A stretch of DNA of 40,147 nucleotides from an uncultured Candidatus Saccharibacteria bacterium (GCA_938036625.1 CALHQH010000007.1:1-40147), one strand, 5' to 3'; counted from the stretch's first letter, positions 8,477-16,801 are shown. Numbers and translations are program-made. The notes: a model not told the origin generated them from the sequence alone.

Positions 8477-9535
8477 ATGGCAAAGTTATTTTATCGCGAC
8501 AAACCAATCATTGGTCTGGATATTAGCCAGACGGGCATCAAGATCATGTCGATCGACCCCAAGCGCTGGCTCGTACTGGGCTATGGTTCGCTCGACCTCG
8601 ACCCCAAGGAAGTCCAGACGTCCCTCGACAACCCCGATGATTCCTACCTAGCCGAGCGCCTCAGCTCACTCATCAACGAGCATCTCATTGGCAACCTCGG
8701 TAGCGACCACGTAGTGATTGGTGTGCCAACCAGCCGCACCTATTCGCGCACCTTCATGATCCCAGCCAAAGAAGCAGCGCACCTCGATGGTGCTATCCAG
8801 GTAGAGGTCGATCAGTATATACCGTTGCCGCTCGATTCGCTCTATGTTGATTATGAAGTGATCGAGCACACAAAAGATCAGCTCAACGTTGTGATGTCTG
8901 CCGTGCCCAAGCAGCTGGTCGACGCCTGTTTGCAAGCAGCCGAGGCAGTGGGGCTCGTGCCGGTGGTTGTCGAGCCCAATATCAATGCTATTGCGCGCGT
9001 GCTCGACAGCGCTGATGCTGGCAACCTTCTCACGCTCGTCGTCGATATTGGCCCAGCGAGTACCGATATCGCCGTGCTGGATAAAAGTGCCGTCCGCCTT
9101 ACTGGTGGGGTGGCAATTGGCGGTAATACCTTCACCATCGACATCTCGAAGCATCTCAACATCACACTCGAGAATGCCCACCAGCTCAAGGTGCTCAACG
9201 GCCTCTCGCCTGGGCCACGCCAAGCTGGCATCACCGAGGCACTCAAACCAAGCCTTAAGCGCATTAGCACCGAAATTCGCAAAGTGATCCGCTATTATAA
9301 CGACCGGATTGGCGATGAGCGTAAGATCGAGCAAATCGTCATTGTCGGTGGTGGTAGCAATGTACCAGGCATGGGTGACTTCTTCACTAACGATCTCGTC
9401 ATGCCAGTGCGCGTCGTTAATCCATGGCAAAAGCTCGACTTTGGCAAGCTCCAGCAGCCACAAAAGCAGTTTCGGCCTCGATATATCAGTGTTGCAGGCT
9501 TGGCCAGCCTTAGTAGTGGGGAGATTTGGAAATGA
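8477..9535 (+). CDS. pilM: Type IV pilus actin-like protein PilM
   Basis: A cytoplasmic actin-fold ATPase that links the pilus motor to PilN. The 352 residues carry the phosphate-1 motif GLDISQTGIK near the N-terminus, the phosphate-2 motif VVDIGPASTDIAV, and the adenosine motif IVGGGSNVPGM. It is the first gene of the pilM-pilN-pilO-small protein unit, whose members overlap by 1-4 nt (pilM stop overlaps the pilN ATG as ATGA). The start is set by the promoter 18 nt upstream and family alignment; GGAAA is at most a weak ribosome binding site. Confidence 0.93.
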   Translation: MAKLFYRDKPIIGLDISQTGIKIMSIDPKRWLVLGYGSLDLDPKEVQTSLDNPDDSYLAERLSSLINEHLIGNLGSDHVVIGVPTSRTYSRTFMIPAKEAAHLDGAIQVEVDQYIPLPLDSLYVDYEVIEHTKDQLNVVMSAVPKQLVDACLQAAEAVGLVPVVVEPNINAIARVLDSADAGNLLTLVVDIGPASTDIAVLDKSAVRLTGGVAIGGNTFTIDISKHLNITLENAHQLKVLNGLSPGPRQAGITEALKPSLKRISTEIRKVIRYYNDRIGDERKIEQIVIVGGGSNVPGMGDFFTNDLVMPVRVVNPWQKLDFGKLQQPQKQFRPRYISVAGLASLSSGEIWK

Positions 9536-10089
9536 TCAATCTATTGCCACCAGCGTATAAAAAGCAGCTCGCTGCGAGCCGCACCAACACCTTACTGCGC
9601 CGCTATGTCGTGCTGCTCTTTGTCTTAGTCTTTATCGTTTTGGCTGAAATCGGCGGTGTGTACTTCTTCATCGCAACCGAGCGTGGCCGCAACCAAGCCG
9701 CCGTAGAGCGCAACCACAACAAAACTGCCGAATACGCCACCGTCAAGCGTGAAGCTACTGAGTTCAAGGCCAACCTCACCACAGCCAAAGCCATCCTCGA
9801 CCAACAGGTATCGTACACCCGCCTCATCAAGCTCATTGCCGATCGCCTCCCACCCAACGTCATTATTGAGCAGCTCAACATCGACCCAACCACCTTTGGT
9901 ACCCCCACCACGCTGAGTATCCGCGCCAAAGGCTACAACGATGCTATTGCTCTACGCAACCGCCTCAACGACTCCGCCATCTTCTCCAGCGTCAGCTTCC
10001 AATCCATCACCCTGCAAGACAAAGACGCTGGCAGCTACCCCTACACCTCAACCTACAGTGTCACATTCAAGAAAGGAATCGGCCAATAA
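9532..10089 (+). CDS. pilN: Type IV pilus assembly protein PilN
   Basis: A bitopic membrane protein bridging PilM and PilO. The 185 residues begin with MINLLPPAYKKQ, the conserved PilM-binding N-terminal peptide (INLLP), followed by one membrane segment (about 25-46) and a coiled-coil/ferredoxin-like periplasm-side domain. I chose the ATG at 9532, which overlaps the pilM stop as ATGA, over a TTG two codons earlier because INLLP normally follows the initiator directly. Confidence 0.9.
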   Translation: MINLLPPAYKKQLAASRTNTLLRRYVVLLFVLVFIVLAEIGGVYFFIATERGRNQAAVERNHNKTAEYATVKREATEFKANLTTAKAILDQQVSYTRLIKLIADRLPPNVIIEQLNIDPTTFGTPTTLSIRAKGYNDAIALRNRLNDSAIFSSVSFQSITLQDKDAGSYPYTSTYSVTFKKGIGQ

Positions 10090-10730
10090 TGAGCAAAAAA
10101 ATTACCCTAACGGCGACAAATCTCCGCATCATCCTTGCGGTGTCGCTTGTGGTTATTACTGCAATTGGGGCTGGTGGCTTTGCCCTGGCCTACAACTGGC
10201 TTGATGGCTTTGCGGCCGATGCCAGCACTGTCGCCTCGCAAGCTGCCGCCAGTGAGTCTGAGCTGCAAGAGCTCTCCCAGACCGAAAAGATGCTCAAAAC
10301 GCAGCATCATGCCGTCGAACGCGCCTCCAAGATCGCTGCCGAGAGCAAAAGCTACCAATATCAAGATCAGATTATCAACGACCTCAACGACTTTGCCCGC
10401 AAAGCTGGCATTACTATCTCAGACATCACCTTTGCCGATGACAACGCCAAGGGCGGCTCATCGAGCAGTTCGTCGAGTAGTTCATCAAGTAGCAGTAAGA
10501 CGGGCACATCCCTCCCTGCGATTGCCGGGCTCAAAGCCACCACCGCCTCTGTTACCGTCAAGAACCCCGTCGAGTACCGCAAGCTCCTTACCTTCATGTA
10601 CTTGGTGGAGCAAAGCCTGACGAAGATGCGCATTGCCAATGTCGACCTCTCGCGCAGCACCGCTCAGGGCCAGGCACCCGATAGCATCACTAGCAACACA
10701 TTAACCATCGAGGTATATCTCCGATCATGA
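10089..10730 (+). CDS. pilO: Type IV pilus assembly protein PilO-like
   Basis: A bitopic alignment-complex protein, assigned mainly by position after pilN and by topology. The 213 residues have one membrane segment (about 11-34), a coiled coil (about 45-95) and a C-terminal domain with the PilO-like pattern YRKLLTFMYLVEQSL. Between the coiled coil and the C-terminal domain lies a run of 13 serines (codons 10458-10496). The start overlaps the pilN stop as TAATG. The end overlaps the next gene as ATGA. Confidence 0.82.
   Translation: MSKKITLTATNLRIILAVSLVVITAIGAGGFALAYNWLDGFAADASTVASQAAASESELQELSQTEKMLKTQHHAVERASKIAAESKSYQYQDQIINDLNDFARKAGITISDITFADDNAKGGSSSSSSSSSSSSSKTGTSLPAIAGLKATTASVTVKNPVEYRKLLTFMYLVEQSLTKMRIANVDLSRSTAQGQAPDSITSNTLTIEVYLRS
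10458..10496 (+). repeat. Polyserine linker within PilO
   Basis: Thirteen consecutive serine codons. TCN and AGY codons are mixed (TCA, TCG, AGC, AGT), so this is not a simple nucleotide slippage tract and the serines themselves seem to be kept. Confidence 0.95.
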
Positions 10731-11011
10731 ACAGCGATCTCTCACTCGCCGCGCTTGGGCGCGCCAGTAGTAAATTTCTTCACCGCTACCACATCATTCT
10801 CTTTGTCATTATCGCCTTTGGCGGCCTAGCGGTTACTACCTTCTTGCTCAACACCACCATCTCCAAAGCGTCAGAGGCTGCACCACCCCAGCCTGCCAAT
10901 GGCATCGACCAAACCACCATCAAAAAAATCGAGCAACTCAAAACCGCCAGCGAGTCAGACCAAAGCGCCAGCCAACTGCCGATTAGCTCGCGTAACCCAT
11001 TTGTCGAGTAA
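10727..11011 (+). CDS. Small membrane protein at end of the pilMNO operon
   Basis: Not assigned to a family. The 94 residues have a short cytoplasmic N-terminus, one membrane segment (about 22-43), and an Ala/Pro- and Ser-rich extracytoplasmic tail ending in ISSRNPFVE. The ATGA overlap with pilO makes co-translation likely. In didermic pilus operons PilP occupies this slot and also has a single membrane anchor and a tail with a 'RNPF' type motif, so this may be a minimal PilP-like partner of PilNO. That is inference from position and the short motif. Confidence 0.7.
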   Translation: MNSDLSLAALGRASSKFLHRYHIILFVIIAFGGLAVTTFLLNTTISKASEAAPPQPANGIDQTTIKKIEQLKTASESDQSASQLPISSRNPFVE

Positions 11012-11049
11012 CATTTTGCGCAGCCGCAGTGGAGCTTTTTGCGGCGCAA

Positions 11050-11058
11050 TGCTATACT
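11050..11058 (+). promoter_or_regulatory. Leaderless extended -10 promoter of PRC-barrel gene
   Basis: TGCTATACT, then exactly six bases, then ATG at 11065. The predicted transcription start is the A of the start codon. Confidence 0.75.
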
Positions 11059-11064
11059 ACACAT

Positions 11065-11667
11065 ATGATACTGCTCGGATCTGCACTCGCCAACTATCCT
11101 GTCATGAGCTTACAAATGGGCGGTAAAGTTGGCAGCCTCGCGCAGCCGCTTGTCGATCCAGCCACTCTAGCCATCGTTGCCTACACTGTGGATGGCTCAT
11201 TCGCTAACGACACAACCATGCTGCTCCGCCTCGCTGATGTGCGTGAGATGAGTGAACTCGGCATGATCATCGACTCTGTCGACGAACTCATCACCCCCAC
11301 CGACGTCATCAAGATCCAGCGCCTCTACGAGCTCAAGTTTCACCTTTTGGGCATGCCTGTCCAAGACAAGCGCGGGCGGCGCCTGGGCAAGATTAGCGAC
11401 TATACGATCGAGACGGGTAATTTTGTCATCCAGCAGCTCATCGTCCGGCGCTCGTGGCTCCACCGCCTCAATGATGCTGAGCTAGTTATCCATCGGTCAC
11501 AAATTATCGAGATCAATAACGACGCTATCATCGTCCAATCGCAGGCTGAGACCAAAAAACCCGAGCAAAAGGCCACCCAACCAGCTATGAGTAGTGGCGA
11601 ATACGTCAACCCCTTCCGTAAGCCATCGCAAGCCCGAGAGTCAATCAAGAGCGACGAGCGTCGCTAA
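11065..11667 (+). CDS. PRC-barrel domain protein
   Basis: 200 residues with two PRC-barrel-like beta units. The first (about 10-90) has GGKVGSLAQPLVDP, and the second (about 95-165) has PVQDKRGRRLGKISDY and LVIHRSQIIEI. A charged tail rich in Lys, Glu and Gln follows. PRC barrels act in RNA processing (RimM) and as adaptor domains. There are no membrane segments, so it is cytosolic. A frame extends 12 codons upstream, but I place the start at 11065, where TGCTATACT sits exactly 6 nt before the ATG. It has its own promoter directly after the pilus operon and converges with recX, with only 4 nt between the stops. Its role is unknown. Confidence 0.82.
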   Translation: MILLGSALANYPVMSLQMGGKVGSLAQPLVDPATLAIVAYTVDGSFANDTTMLLRLADVREMSELGMIIDSVDELITPTDVIKIQRLYELKFHLLGMPVQDKRGRRLGKISDYTIETGNFVIQQLIVRRSWLHRLNDAELVIHRSQIIEINNDAIIVQSQAETKKPEQKATQPAMSSGEYVNPFRKPSQARESIKSDERR

Positions 11668-11671
11668 CATA

Positions 11672-12343
11672 TCAGTATTCATCACCCGCCAACGCGGCTC
11701 GGATGTCATCATAGGCAAAACCCTGGCGCAAGAGATACGCGATAAGCTTTTGCTCGTCTGGGTAGCGGGGGCGTTTTTTGGCAATCACCTTAGCTAGCTC
11801 GTCTTCATCAGTCCGCCTCGACTGCGCTAATGCTTGGTGTATCACCTCCGGTGCAACACCCTTGGCACGTAGCTCTGCGTCTAGCTTGCGACGCGACGCA
11901 CCCTTACTTTGGTGGCGATTTTCCACCCACCACTGGGCAAATGCCTCATCGTCGATATGACCACGCTCCTCAAGGCGCGCAAACACCCGCTGCGCCACCG
12001 CCGGCGAAGCACCAGGCTTCTCAACCAACGTGCCAGTTTTGCGTTGTTTATATTTGCGTGGCAGTGTTTTGCGCTGGAGATAGTCGCGGATTTCGCGCGC
12101 ACTGTGCGGCCGCATCAGGGTGTATTCGAGCGCCCGCGCGTAGAGCTTACCAAACTCCCCCTCGCGGCGCAGCTCAGCCAGCTCGGCTTCAGTCAGCACC
12201 CGACCCACCTTCACGCCACAATCCACTACCTGCGCCACATCAAGGCTAAAATCGTATTTACCATCGATGAATACATTCACCCGATCGGCACTCTGCACCT
12301 GTGCAGTGAGCGCAGTGATGGTGTAGGTTTTTTCTGTCGGCAT
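11672..12343 (-). CDS. recX: Regulatory protein RecX
   Basis: RecX binds RecA filaments and modulates recombination. The 223 residues contain the three-helix RecX repeats: ALEYTLMRPHSAREIRDYL, VFARLEERGHIDDEAFAQWW with SKGASRRKLDAELRAKG, and LIAYLLRQGFAYDDIRAAL. An extra N-terminal region of about 55 residues (IDGKYDFSLD) is common in Gram-positive-type RecX proteins. A basic insertion of about 25 residues follows the first repeat. The start is set by TATAAT exactly 6 nt before the ATG. recA lies about 3 kb upstream on the same strand, with four unrelated genes between them, so they are neither adjacent nor overlapping as in many bacteria. Confidence 0.93.
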   Translation of the reverse strand: MPTEKTYTITALTAQVQSADRVNVFIDGKYDFSLDVAQVVDCGVKVGRVLTEAELAELRREGEFGKLYARALEYTLMRPHSAREIRDYLQRKTLPRKYKQRKTGTLVEKPGASPAVAQRVFARLEERGHIDDEAFAQWWVENRHQSKGASRRKLDAELRAKGVAPEVIHQALAQSRRTDEDELAKVIAKKRPRYPDEQKLIAYLLRQGFAYDDIRAALAGDEY

Positions 12344-12349
12344 GTATGT

Positions 12350-12355
12350 ATTATA
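12350..12355 (-). promoter_or_regulatory. Leaderless -10 of recX
   Basis: Minus-strand TATAAT (within TATATAAT), six bases before the recX ATG. The predicted start is the A of ATG. Confidence 0.7.
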
Positions 12356-12417
12356 TACAAATTTATTTAGTCATGTCACTCAGCTTTCCTCTCTAGAAAT
12401 GAGCTGTACCAACCCCA

Positions 12418-13446
12418 CTACTGAAATGCTTTGAGATAGATATTATATGCTTCATCAATGAAGACAGCTTTATTGGTACGAAAAGCTGATTGATCGCTAT
12501 TTATTTCTTCAACTCTCTCGCCATCAGAAACAAACTCTATTTTCTCTACTGGTACCATATCCCCAATCATAACAGTTGGCCGGCGTGTCTGCTCATCTCG
12601 AGCGGGGGATACATCAACAACATAAAACGTATTCTCTTGGTCATACCCTCCATTAGCAAGCAGTTTATTAGCATTATCGTAGGCAAGAAAAGCTCTCATA
12701 CTATTAATTGGTTCGTATACTGTGTATACACCCGCTGGACTAACCTTTCTTAGCTTAAAATCAGATATATCTTTGTACCAAAAATTCTTGCACTCATCAA
12801 AGAACATACAAATGACGTCATCTCGCGTGAACGCTGGAGTCTTATCAGAGTTTTCTCGCAGTTTATCATCCCACGCTCTCACTCCAAGGCCACTAATTGG
12901 GTTATACCACGCATATACACCTTCATCAAAATAACTGGTGATGATATCGCTACTCTCTGTGACAATCACCTCGCGAACCGCATCACCCAAGCACCCCAGC
13001 ATGATCCCCTTGCCAGTTCTATCAACAATCTCTGCATTATTACCCATAGACGGCTCCTCATAGTCCATCCGTGGGCAGACCAGCAGCAGCTTATCACCAA
13101 TCGGCTGAATGTAGCAAAAATTAATAAAATGCTGACCAAGGTCAAGGTGTATTACCTGTTTAACCGTCTCTTTCTCCCAATCAATGACAAATTCAAGAAC
13201 CGAAAAGACACTATCTACCTTGATTTCTGTAAAACAAGCCCACCCATCTCTCATTGGAATATTACTCGAGAGCAAAACATAGAGATGATTATCATAGCCA
13301 AGCTGCATGCTACATATTTCTGTCGTCTTGTGTCCGTACTCTTTGAGTATCTCGCGCAGATTTGCTACGCGCGTTATATCAATCTGCGTAGTGGGAAGTG
13401 CATCTAGCACGCTACTTTCGTCTTTCAAGTCATCATTCTCAGTCAT
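12418..13446 (-). CDS. Unknown protein, propeller-like, AT-rich
   Basis: I do not recognise the family. The 342 residues are soluble, with no signal peptide or membrane segment. Repeating short beta-strand patterns (HLYVLLSS, KLLLVCPR, IITSYFDEGVYAW, CKNFWYKD, YTVYEP, NKLLANGGYD, TFYVVDV) suggest a beta-propeller or WD-like fold. The start at 13446 is set by AGAGGAGAAGAA directly upstream and by an ATGA overlap with the hydrolase gene; seven extra codons upstream are unlikely. Codon use is visibly more AT-rich than in recX or recA, which fits recent acquisition. The coupling to the hydrolase suggests a joint function. Confidence 0.75.
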   Translation of the reverse strand: MTENDDLKDESSVLDALPTTQIDITRVANLREILKEYGHKTTEICSMQLGYDNHLYVLLSSNIPMRDGWACFTEIKVDSVFSVLEFVIDWEKETVKQVIHLDLGQHFINFCYIQPIGDKLLLVCPRMDYEEPSMGNNAEIVDRTGKGIMLGCLGDAVREVIVTESSDIITSYFDEGVYAWYNPISGLGVRAWDDKLRENSDKTPAFTRDDVICMFFDECKNFWYKDISDFKLRKVSPAGVYTVYEPINSMRAFLAYDNANKLLANGGYDQENTFYVVDVSPARDEQTRRPTVMIGDMVPVEKIEFVSDGERVEEINSDQSAFRTNKAVFIDEAYNIYLKAFQ

Positions 13447-14057
13447 TTCTTCTCCTCTCTTAAACAAATTTCTATCAGCTCTGGAAACGCTCGCGTCTGC
13501 ATTGCACTAAAGGTGAAGTGGCCATGGTCGACAAATCGATGGTAGCGCAGCTGGGGTAGCTCACAGCGGAGCTTTGCCGTGGAGCTTTGCAGGTGTGGGT
13601 AGTCGTTGGTAGAGTAGAGCACATCAATGCCGTGCACTGCTTTGCGGTCTATCTGGCGGTCGAGTGCAAAGCGAAAGAAATCTCCTGCCTCTCCCTCAAC
13701 ATCCAGCCACGGTGCCACCAGTACGACCCGGCCAACACGGCAATTTCCCTCACTCAGCCAGCGAAGCAAAAAGCCACCACCACAGCTATGGCCCACTAGC
13801 AGCGTACGCTCATCCACTGGCAGATGGGCAAACTCTTGGCACCACGCCTCGTAACGTGGTTCGTATGGGCGAGGCATCTCGGGTGTTTGCGCTAGTATCC
13901 CACGTATCAAGAGTTGTTGCTGAAGCCAAGGCAGCCAGTGTGAGTTGCTTGGGCTGTCACCCTGGATATTGTAGTACTCGTCATGGTCTGGTCGTCCATG
14001 GAGGATGATCGCGCGAGTAAATCGGGTGTTATCTCTGTAGTGGTTTTCGATATCCAT
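13443..14057 (-). CDS. RBBP9/YdeN-like alpha/beta hydrolase
   Basis: A small serine hydrolase, 204 residues, cytosolic. The nucleophile elbow GHSCGG is in the middle, a candidate acid is Asp in YSTNDYPH, and the catalytic His is in VDHGHFT, in the spacing typical of the RBBP9/YdeN family (about 190 residues). An N-terminal HGRP follows the first strand and would help form the oxyanion hole. The substrate is unknown. Its stop overlaps the next gene's start as ATGA, so the two are translationally coupled. AGAGGAG lies 12 nt upstream of the ATG, rather far. Confidence 0.85.
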   Translation of the reverse strand: MDIENHYRDNTRFTRAIILHGRPDHDEYYNIQGDSPSNSHWLPWLQQQLLIRGILAQTPEMPRPYEPRYEAWCQEFAHLPVDERTLLVGHSCGGGFLLRWLSEGNCRVGRVVLVAPWLDVEGEAGDFFRFALDRQIDRKAVHGIDVLYSTNDYPHLQSSTAKLRCELPQLRYHRFVDHGHFTFSAMQTRAFPELIEICLREEKK

Positions 14058-14117
14058 GCTTTATTTTTACTCCTCTGGTGCAACTCGTTGCCTTGGTCTT
14101 TGGTCTCTACCCCTATT

Positions 14118-14666
14118 TTATGACTCGCGCGATATTCGTCCTAGTTCTTCCATCAACAGTGCAAAATAGAGTGGCCGATGCGGCACAAGCATCGCATCTT
14201 CTGGCTGCTCGATCATCTGACGGAACGTGTCGTACGGCACCCAGCGCAGTGCCACCGCTTCACCATCAACCACATCGAGTGGCTCATCGTGATATTCATA
14301 AGTGTAAATAAAGTGAAACTCGCTATACGCTGATTTGCGCTTTGGCAAACTTCCAATAAACTTCACTCGAGACACATCAAGCGTTATACCAATCTCTTCT
14401 TGAGCCTCACGCAGCGCCGCATCGAGCGGTGTTTCGCCAAGGCTCACGTGCCCTGCTGCCGAAATATCCCAATAGCCTGGCCAGTTTTTGACCTGATCAG
14501 CCCGGCGCTGGAGCAGCACATCACACCCACCATCACTGTTACGCCGCCACAACCAAACATGCGCTGCCGCGACAATAGTATCCTTGGTCACATCTTTGCG
14601 GGCAAGGCCTTCGCCCTGTTTTGGCACTCCATTTGGGCGATAACTCTGCCATAGATCATTATGCAT
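14118..14666 (-). CDS. NUDIX hydrolase
   Basis: Hydrolyses a nucleoside-diphosphate-linked or related pyrophosphate substrate, or acts as an isopentenyl-diphosphate isomerase-like enzyme. The 182 residues contain a perfect Nudix box, GHVSLGETPLDAALREAQEEIGI, matching G-x5-E-x7-REUxEExGU, preceded by LLQRRADQVKNWPGYWDIS. That preceding motif is typical of the Idi/YfcD-like subgroup, which would make IDP isomerase or a relative a reasonable alternative. The ATG at 14666 is preferred over the GTG one codon earlier because AGGAG lies 6 nt before it. Confidence 0.9.
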   Translation of the reverse strand: MHNDLWQSYRPNGVPKQGEGLARKDVTKDTIVAAAHVWLWRRNSDGGCDVLLQRRADQVKNWPGYWDISAAGHVSLGETPLDAALREAQEEIGITLDVSRVKFIGSLPKRKSAYSEFHFIYTYEYHDEPLDVVDGEAVALRWVPYDTFRQMIEQPEDAMLVPHRPLYFALLMEELGRISRES

Positions 14667-14777
14667 CACTTACTCCTGTGTGTTGTTCTTTATATCAGTT
14701 ACTACTTTTGATGCGTTGCGCTCGTTATTATCATTAGTGAGTAAGTTGGGTTATGTCTATAAATTTAACAGTCGTTT

Positions 14778-15149
14778 CTATTCAACATTCATAAACATAT
14801 ATACTCGCTGAGCACAGCCCGACTCATCACGCCAAACAATGTTAACGCCACGTTTGATACGCTGCTGGCCAGATTGATCAAAAATTGACCAACGTAGCAA
14901 TAGCGCGTCACCACAGACAATGCGCTGATCGTAGACAAATCTTAATTGACTCAAGGCCCCGTATAGCTGATCGACATGAGCAATAATGGCTGCTACACCT
15001 TCAATCGTCTGAGCAGGATCAGACACACATAATTGACCATCGGGTGCCCAGATTTTGCGAATGTATTCATGTCGGGTGGCTTGGTCAGGCTCTACCCATG
15101 ATTGCAGATATTTGTCTGTAAATTCCTGTGCTCGTTTCTTGTCATCCAT
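14778..15149 (-). CDS. SnoaL-like (NTF2-fold) protein
   Basis: 123 residues with the alpha+beta cone layout of SnoaL/NTF2-like proteins: helix EFTDKYLQSW, then YIRKIWAPDGQL, IEGVAAIIAHVDQLY, and C-terminal strands LLLRWSIF and GVNIVWRDE. Such proteins can be small enzymes or binding proteins; the ligand cannot be told here. Its start lies 3 nt after the recA stop, so it is in the recA transcript. Confidence 0.78.
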   Translation of the reverse strand: MDDKKRAQEFTDKYLQSWVEPDQATRHEYIRKIWAPDGQLCVSDPAQTIEGVAAIIAHVDQLYGALSQLRFVYDQRIVCGDALLLRWSIFDQSGQQRIKRGVNIVWRDESGCAQRVYMFMNVE

Positions 15150-15152
15150 TAA

Positions 15153-16175
15153 CTATTCTTCCGCCGCCTTCACTGCCTCACGAACTTTACTATCAATTTC
15201 AGCCAAAGTATCGGCGTGCTCTTTGAGATACTCTTTGGTCTTGTCGCGGCCTTGGCCAATTGTCTCGCCGCCGTATTTGAAGAAAGCACCAGACTTATCA
15301 ACAATGCCATGCTGCACCGCTAGGTCGAGAATATCCCCTGTCTTGGAGATACCTTCGTTGTACATGATATCAAACTCAGCAACGCGGAAGGGCGGCGCTA
15401 TCTTGTTCTTTACCACCTTTACCTTCGTGCGGTTACCGCGAATGTCATCACCCACTTTGATCTGCCCAATCCGGCGGATATCCACCCGCTGCGAGGCATA
15501 GAACTTTAGCGCATTACCACCTGTTGTCGTCTCAGGATTGCCAAACATCACGCCAATCTTCATGCGGATCTGGTTGATGAAAATAACGGTTGCTTTACTC
15601 TTGTTGATAATCCCGGTGAGCTTGCGTAGTGCTTGGCTCATCAAGCGAGCCTGGAGACCCATGTGTGAATCACCCATGTCACCGTCAATTTCTGCTTGCG
15701 GCGTCAACGCTGCCACCGAGTCTACGACAATAAGGTCAACAGCGTTCGACCGCACCAGCGTCTCCGTAATCTCCAACGCTTGCTCACCATTATCTGGCTG
15801 CGATACCAAAAGGTTGTCTGTATCGACGCCAAGCTTCTTGGCATAGCTAGGGTCGAGCGCATGCTCGGCATCAACAAAGGCTGCTGTGCCACCCTGTTTT
15901 TGAATTTCGGCAATGGCATGTAGCGTCAGCGTCGTCTTACCGCTACTCTCTGGCCCATAAATCTCGATAATGCGCCCCTTGGGGTAGCCACCGCCCAGCG
16001 CAAGATCGAGGCTCAGTGAGCCAGACGGAATCACTGCTACATCTGCTTGGTGGAATTCACCAAGCTTCATAATGGCACCATCGCCAAATTGTTTTGTAAT
16101 CTGATCCATCGCGAGGCCAAGCGCTTTGAGCTTGCCGTCGTCTGTGGTTTGTGTCGTATTCGATTGTTTGGTCAT
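15153..16175 (-). CDS. recA: Recombinase RecA
   Basis: An ATP-dependent strand-exchange protein of homologous recombination and DNA repair. The 340 residues contain Walker A GPESSGKTTLTLH, the Walker B strand LIVVDSVAALTPQAEI, loop L1 MGLQARLMSQALRKL, loop L2 GNPETTTGGNALKFY, and KVKVVKNKIAPPFR. Length is normal, with a short acidic tail. The start at 16175 is chosen because AAGGAGAGG lies just upstream; six further in-frame codons precede it. A TGGTATAAT promoter gives an 18-nt leader. No LexA box was recognised near the promoter. Confidence 0.98.
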   Translation of the reverse strand: MTKQSNTTQTTDDGKLKALGLAMDQITKQFGDGAIMKLGEFHQADVAVIPSGSLSLDLALGGGYPKGRIIEIYGPESSGKTTLTLHAIAEIQKQGGTAAFVDAEHALDPSYAKKLGVDTDNLLVSQPDNGEQALEITETLVRSNAVDLIVVDSVAALTPQAEIDGDMGDSHMGLQARLMSQALRKLTGIINKSKATVIFINQIRMKIGVMFGNPETTTGGNALKFYASQRVDIRRIGQIKVGDDIRGNRTKVKVVKNKIAPPFRVAEFDIMYNEGISKTGDILDLAVQHGIVDKSGAFFKYGGETIGQGRDKTKEYLKEHADTLAEIDSKVREAVKAAEE

Positions 16176-16199
16176 ACGTCCCCTCTCCTTCAAGAATTT

Positions 16200-16208
16200 A
16201 TTATACCA
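16200..16208 (-). promoter_or_regulatory. Extended -10 promoter of recA
   Basis: Minus-strand TGGTATAAT. The predicted start near 16193 gives an 18-nt leader with a strong Shine-Dalgarno. Confidence 0.72.
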
Positions 16209-16366
16209 GAATCTCTTGCCGTTGTCCGTGCAGAGATTGATTTGTATTGATGAAGTCTCAATATCACCGATTTATTTATTGTATATAATCTCTAGCTTCC
16301 ACAACTCTACCGGTATGGAGCGTTAAACAGCAACGAGCCTTTTGAAAACATTTTTCGTGATGGACA

Positions 16367-16375
16367 TGCTATAAT
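16367..16375 (+). promoter_or_regulatory. Leaderless extended -10 promoter of pilin gene
   Basis: TGCTATAAT, exactly six bases, then ATG at 16382. The predicted start is the A of the start codon. No Shine-Dalgarno is present. Confidence 0.78.
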
Positions 16376-16381
16376 AACACC

Positions 16382-16780
16382 ATGAAGGCACGTAAAGGAT
16401 TTACCGTTATTGAGCTCATCGTTGTGATCGCTCTCCTTGCAGCGGGTAGCTGGCTCTTTTTCAGCGAGAAAATCGCGACCGAAGCGACGCAGCGTGACAA
16501 CCAGCGCAAGACCGCCATTAACGCAATGTACTATAGCCTGGAAGAAGTGTATTTTGAGAAAAATAACCACTACCCCAACACGATCGATAGCAAGACGCTA
16601 CGTTCAGTTGACCCATCGCTCTTTACCGATCCAAATGGCCACAAGCTTGGCAGCGCCCAGTCTAGCTACCACTACAGTGGAACCGACTGCACCACCGACA
16701 ACCAGTGCAAAGGCTACAAACTCACCGCCAACTTAGAGCGTGAGGCAGACTACACCAAGACCAATCGCAATAATACCTAA
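16382..16780 (+). CDS. Type IV pilin-like protein
   Basis: A pilin or pseudopilin processed by a prepilin peptidase. The 132 residues begin MKARKGFTVIELIVVI: a short basic leader, cleavage expected after Gly6, Phe as mature residue 1 and the conserved Glu at mature position 5, followed by the hydrophobic helix. The C-terminal half has two cysteines (DCTTDNQC) that may form a disulfide loop. It lies away from the pilus operon, divergent from recA. It could be the major pilin or a minor, DNA-binding competence pilin; the sequence does not decide this. Confidence 0.9.
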   Translation: MKARKGFTVIELIVVIALLAAGSWLFFSEKIATEATQRDNQRKTAINAMYYSLEEVYFEKNNHYPNTIDSKTLRSVDPSLFTDPNGHKLGSAQSSYHYSGTDCTTDNQCKGYKLTANLEREADYTKTNRNNT

Positions 16781-16801
16781 ATCTCTATTATATAGATATG
16801 C

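Noticed and set aside
11017..11049. GC-rich imperfect hairpin between the pil operon and the PRC-barrel gene
   Set aside because: The stem needs a three-base bulge and the T-run is in the loop, so it is not a convincing terminator.
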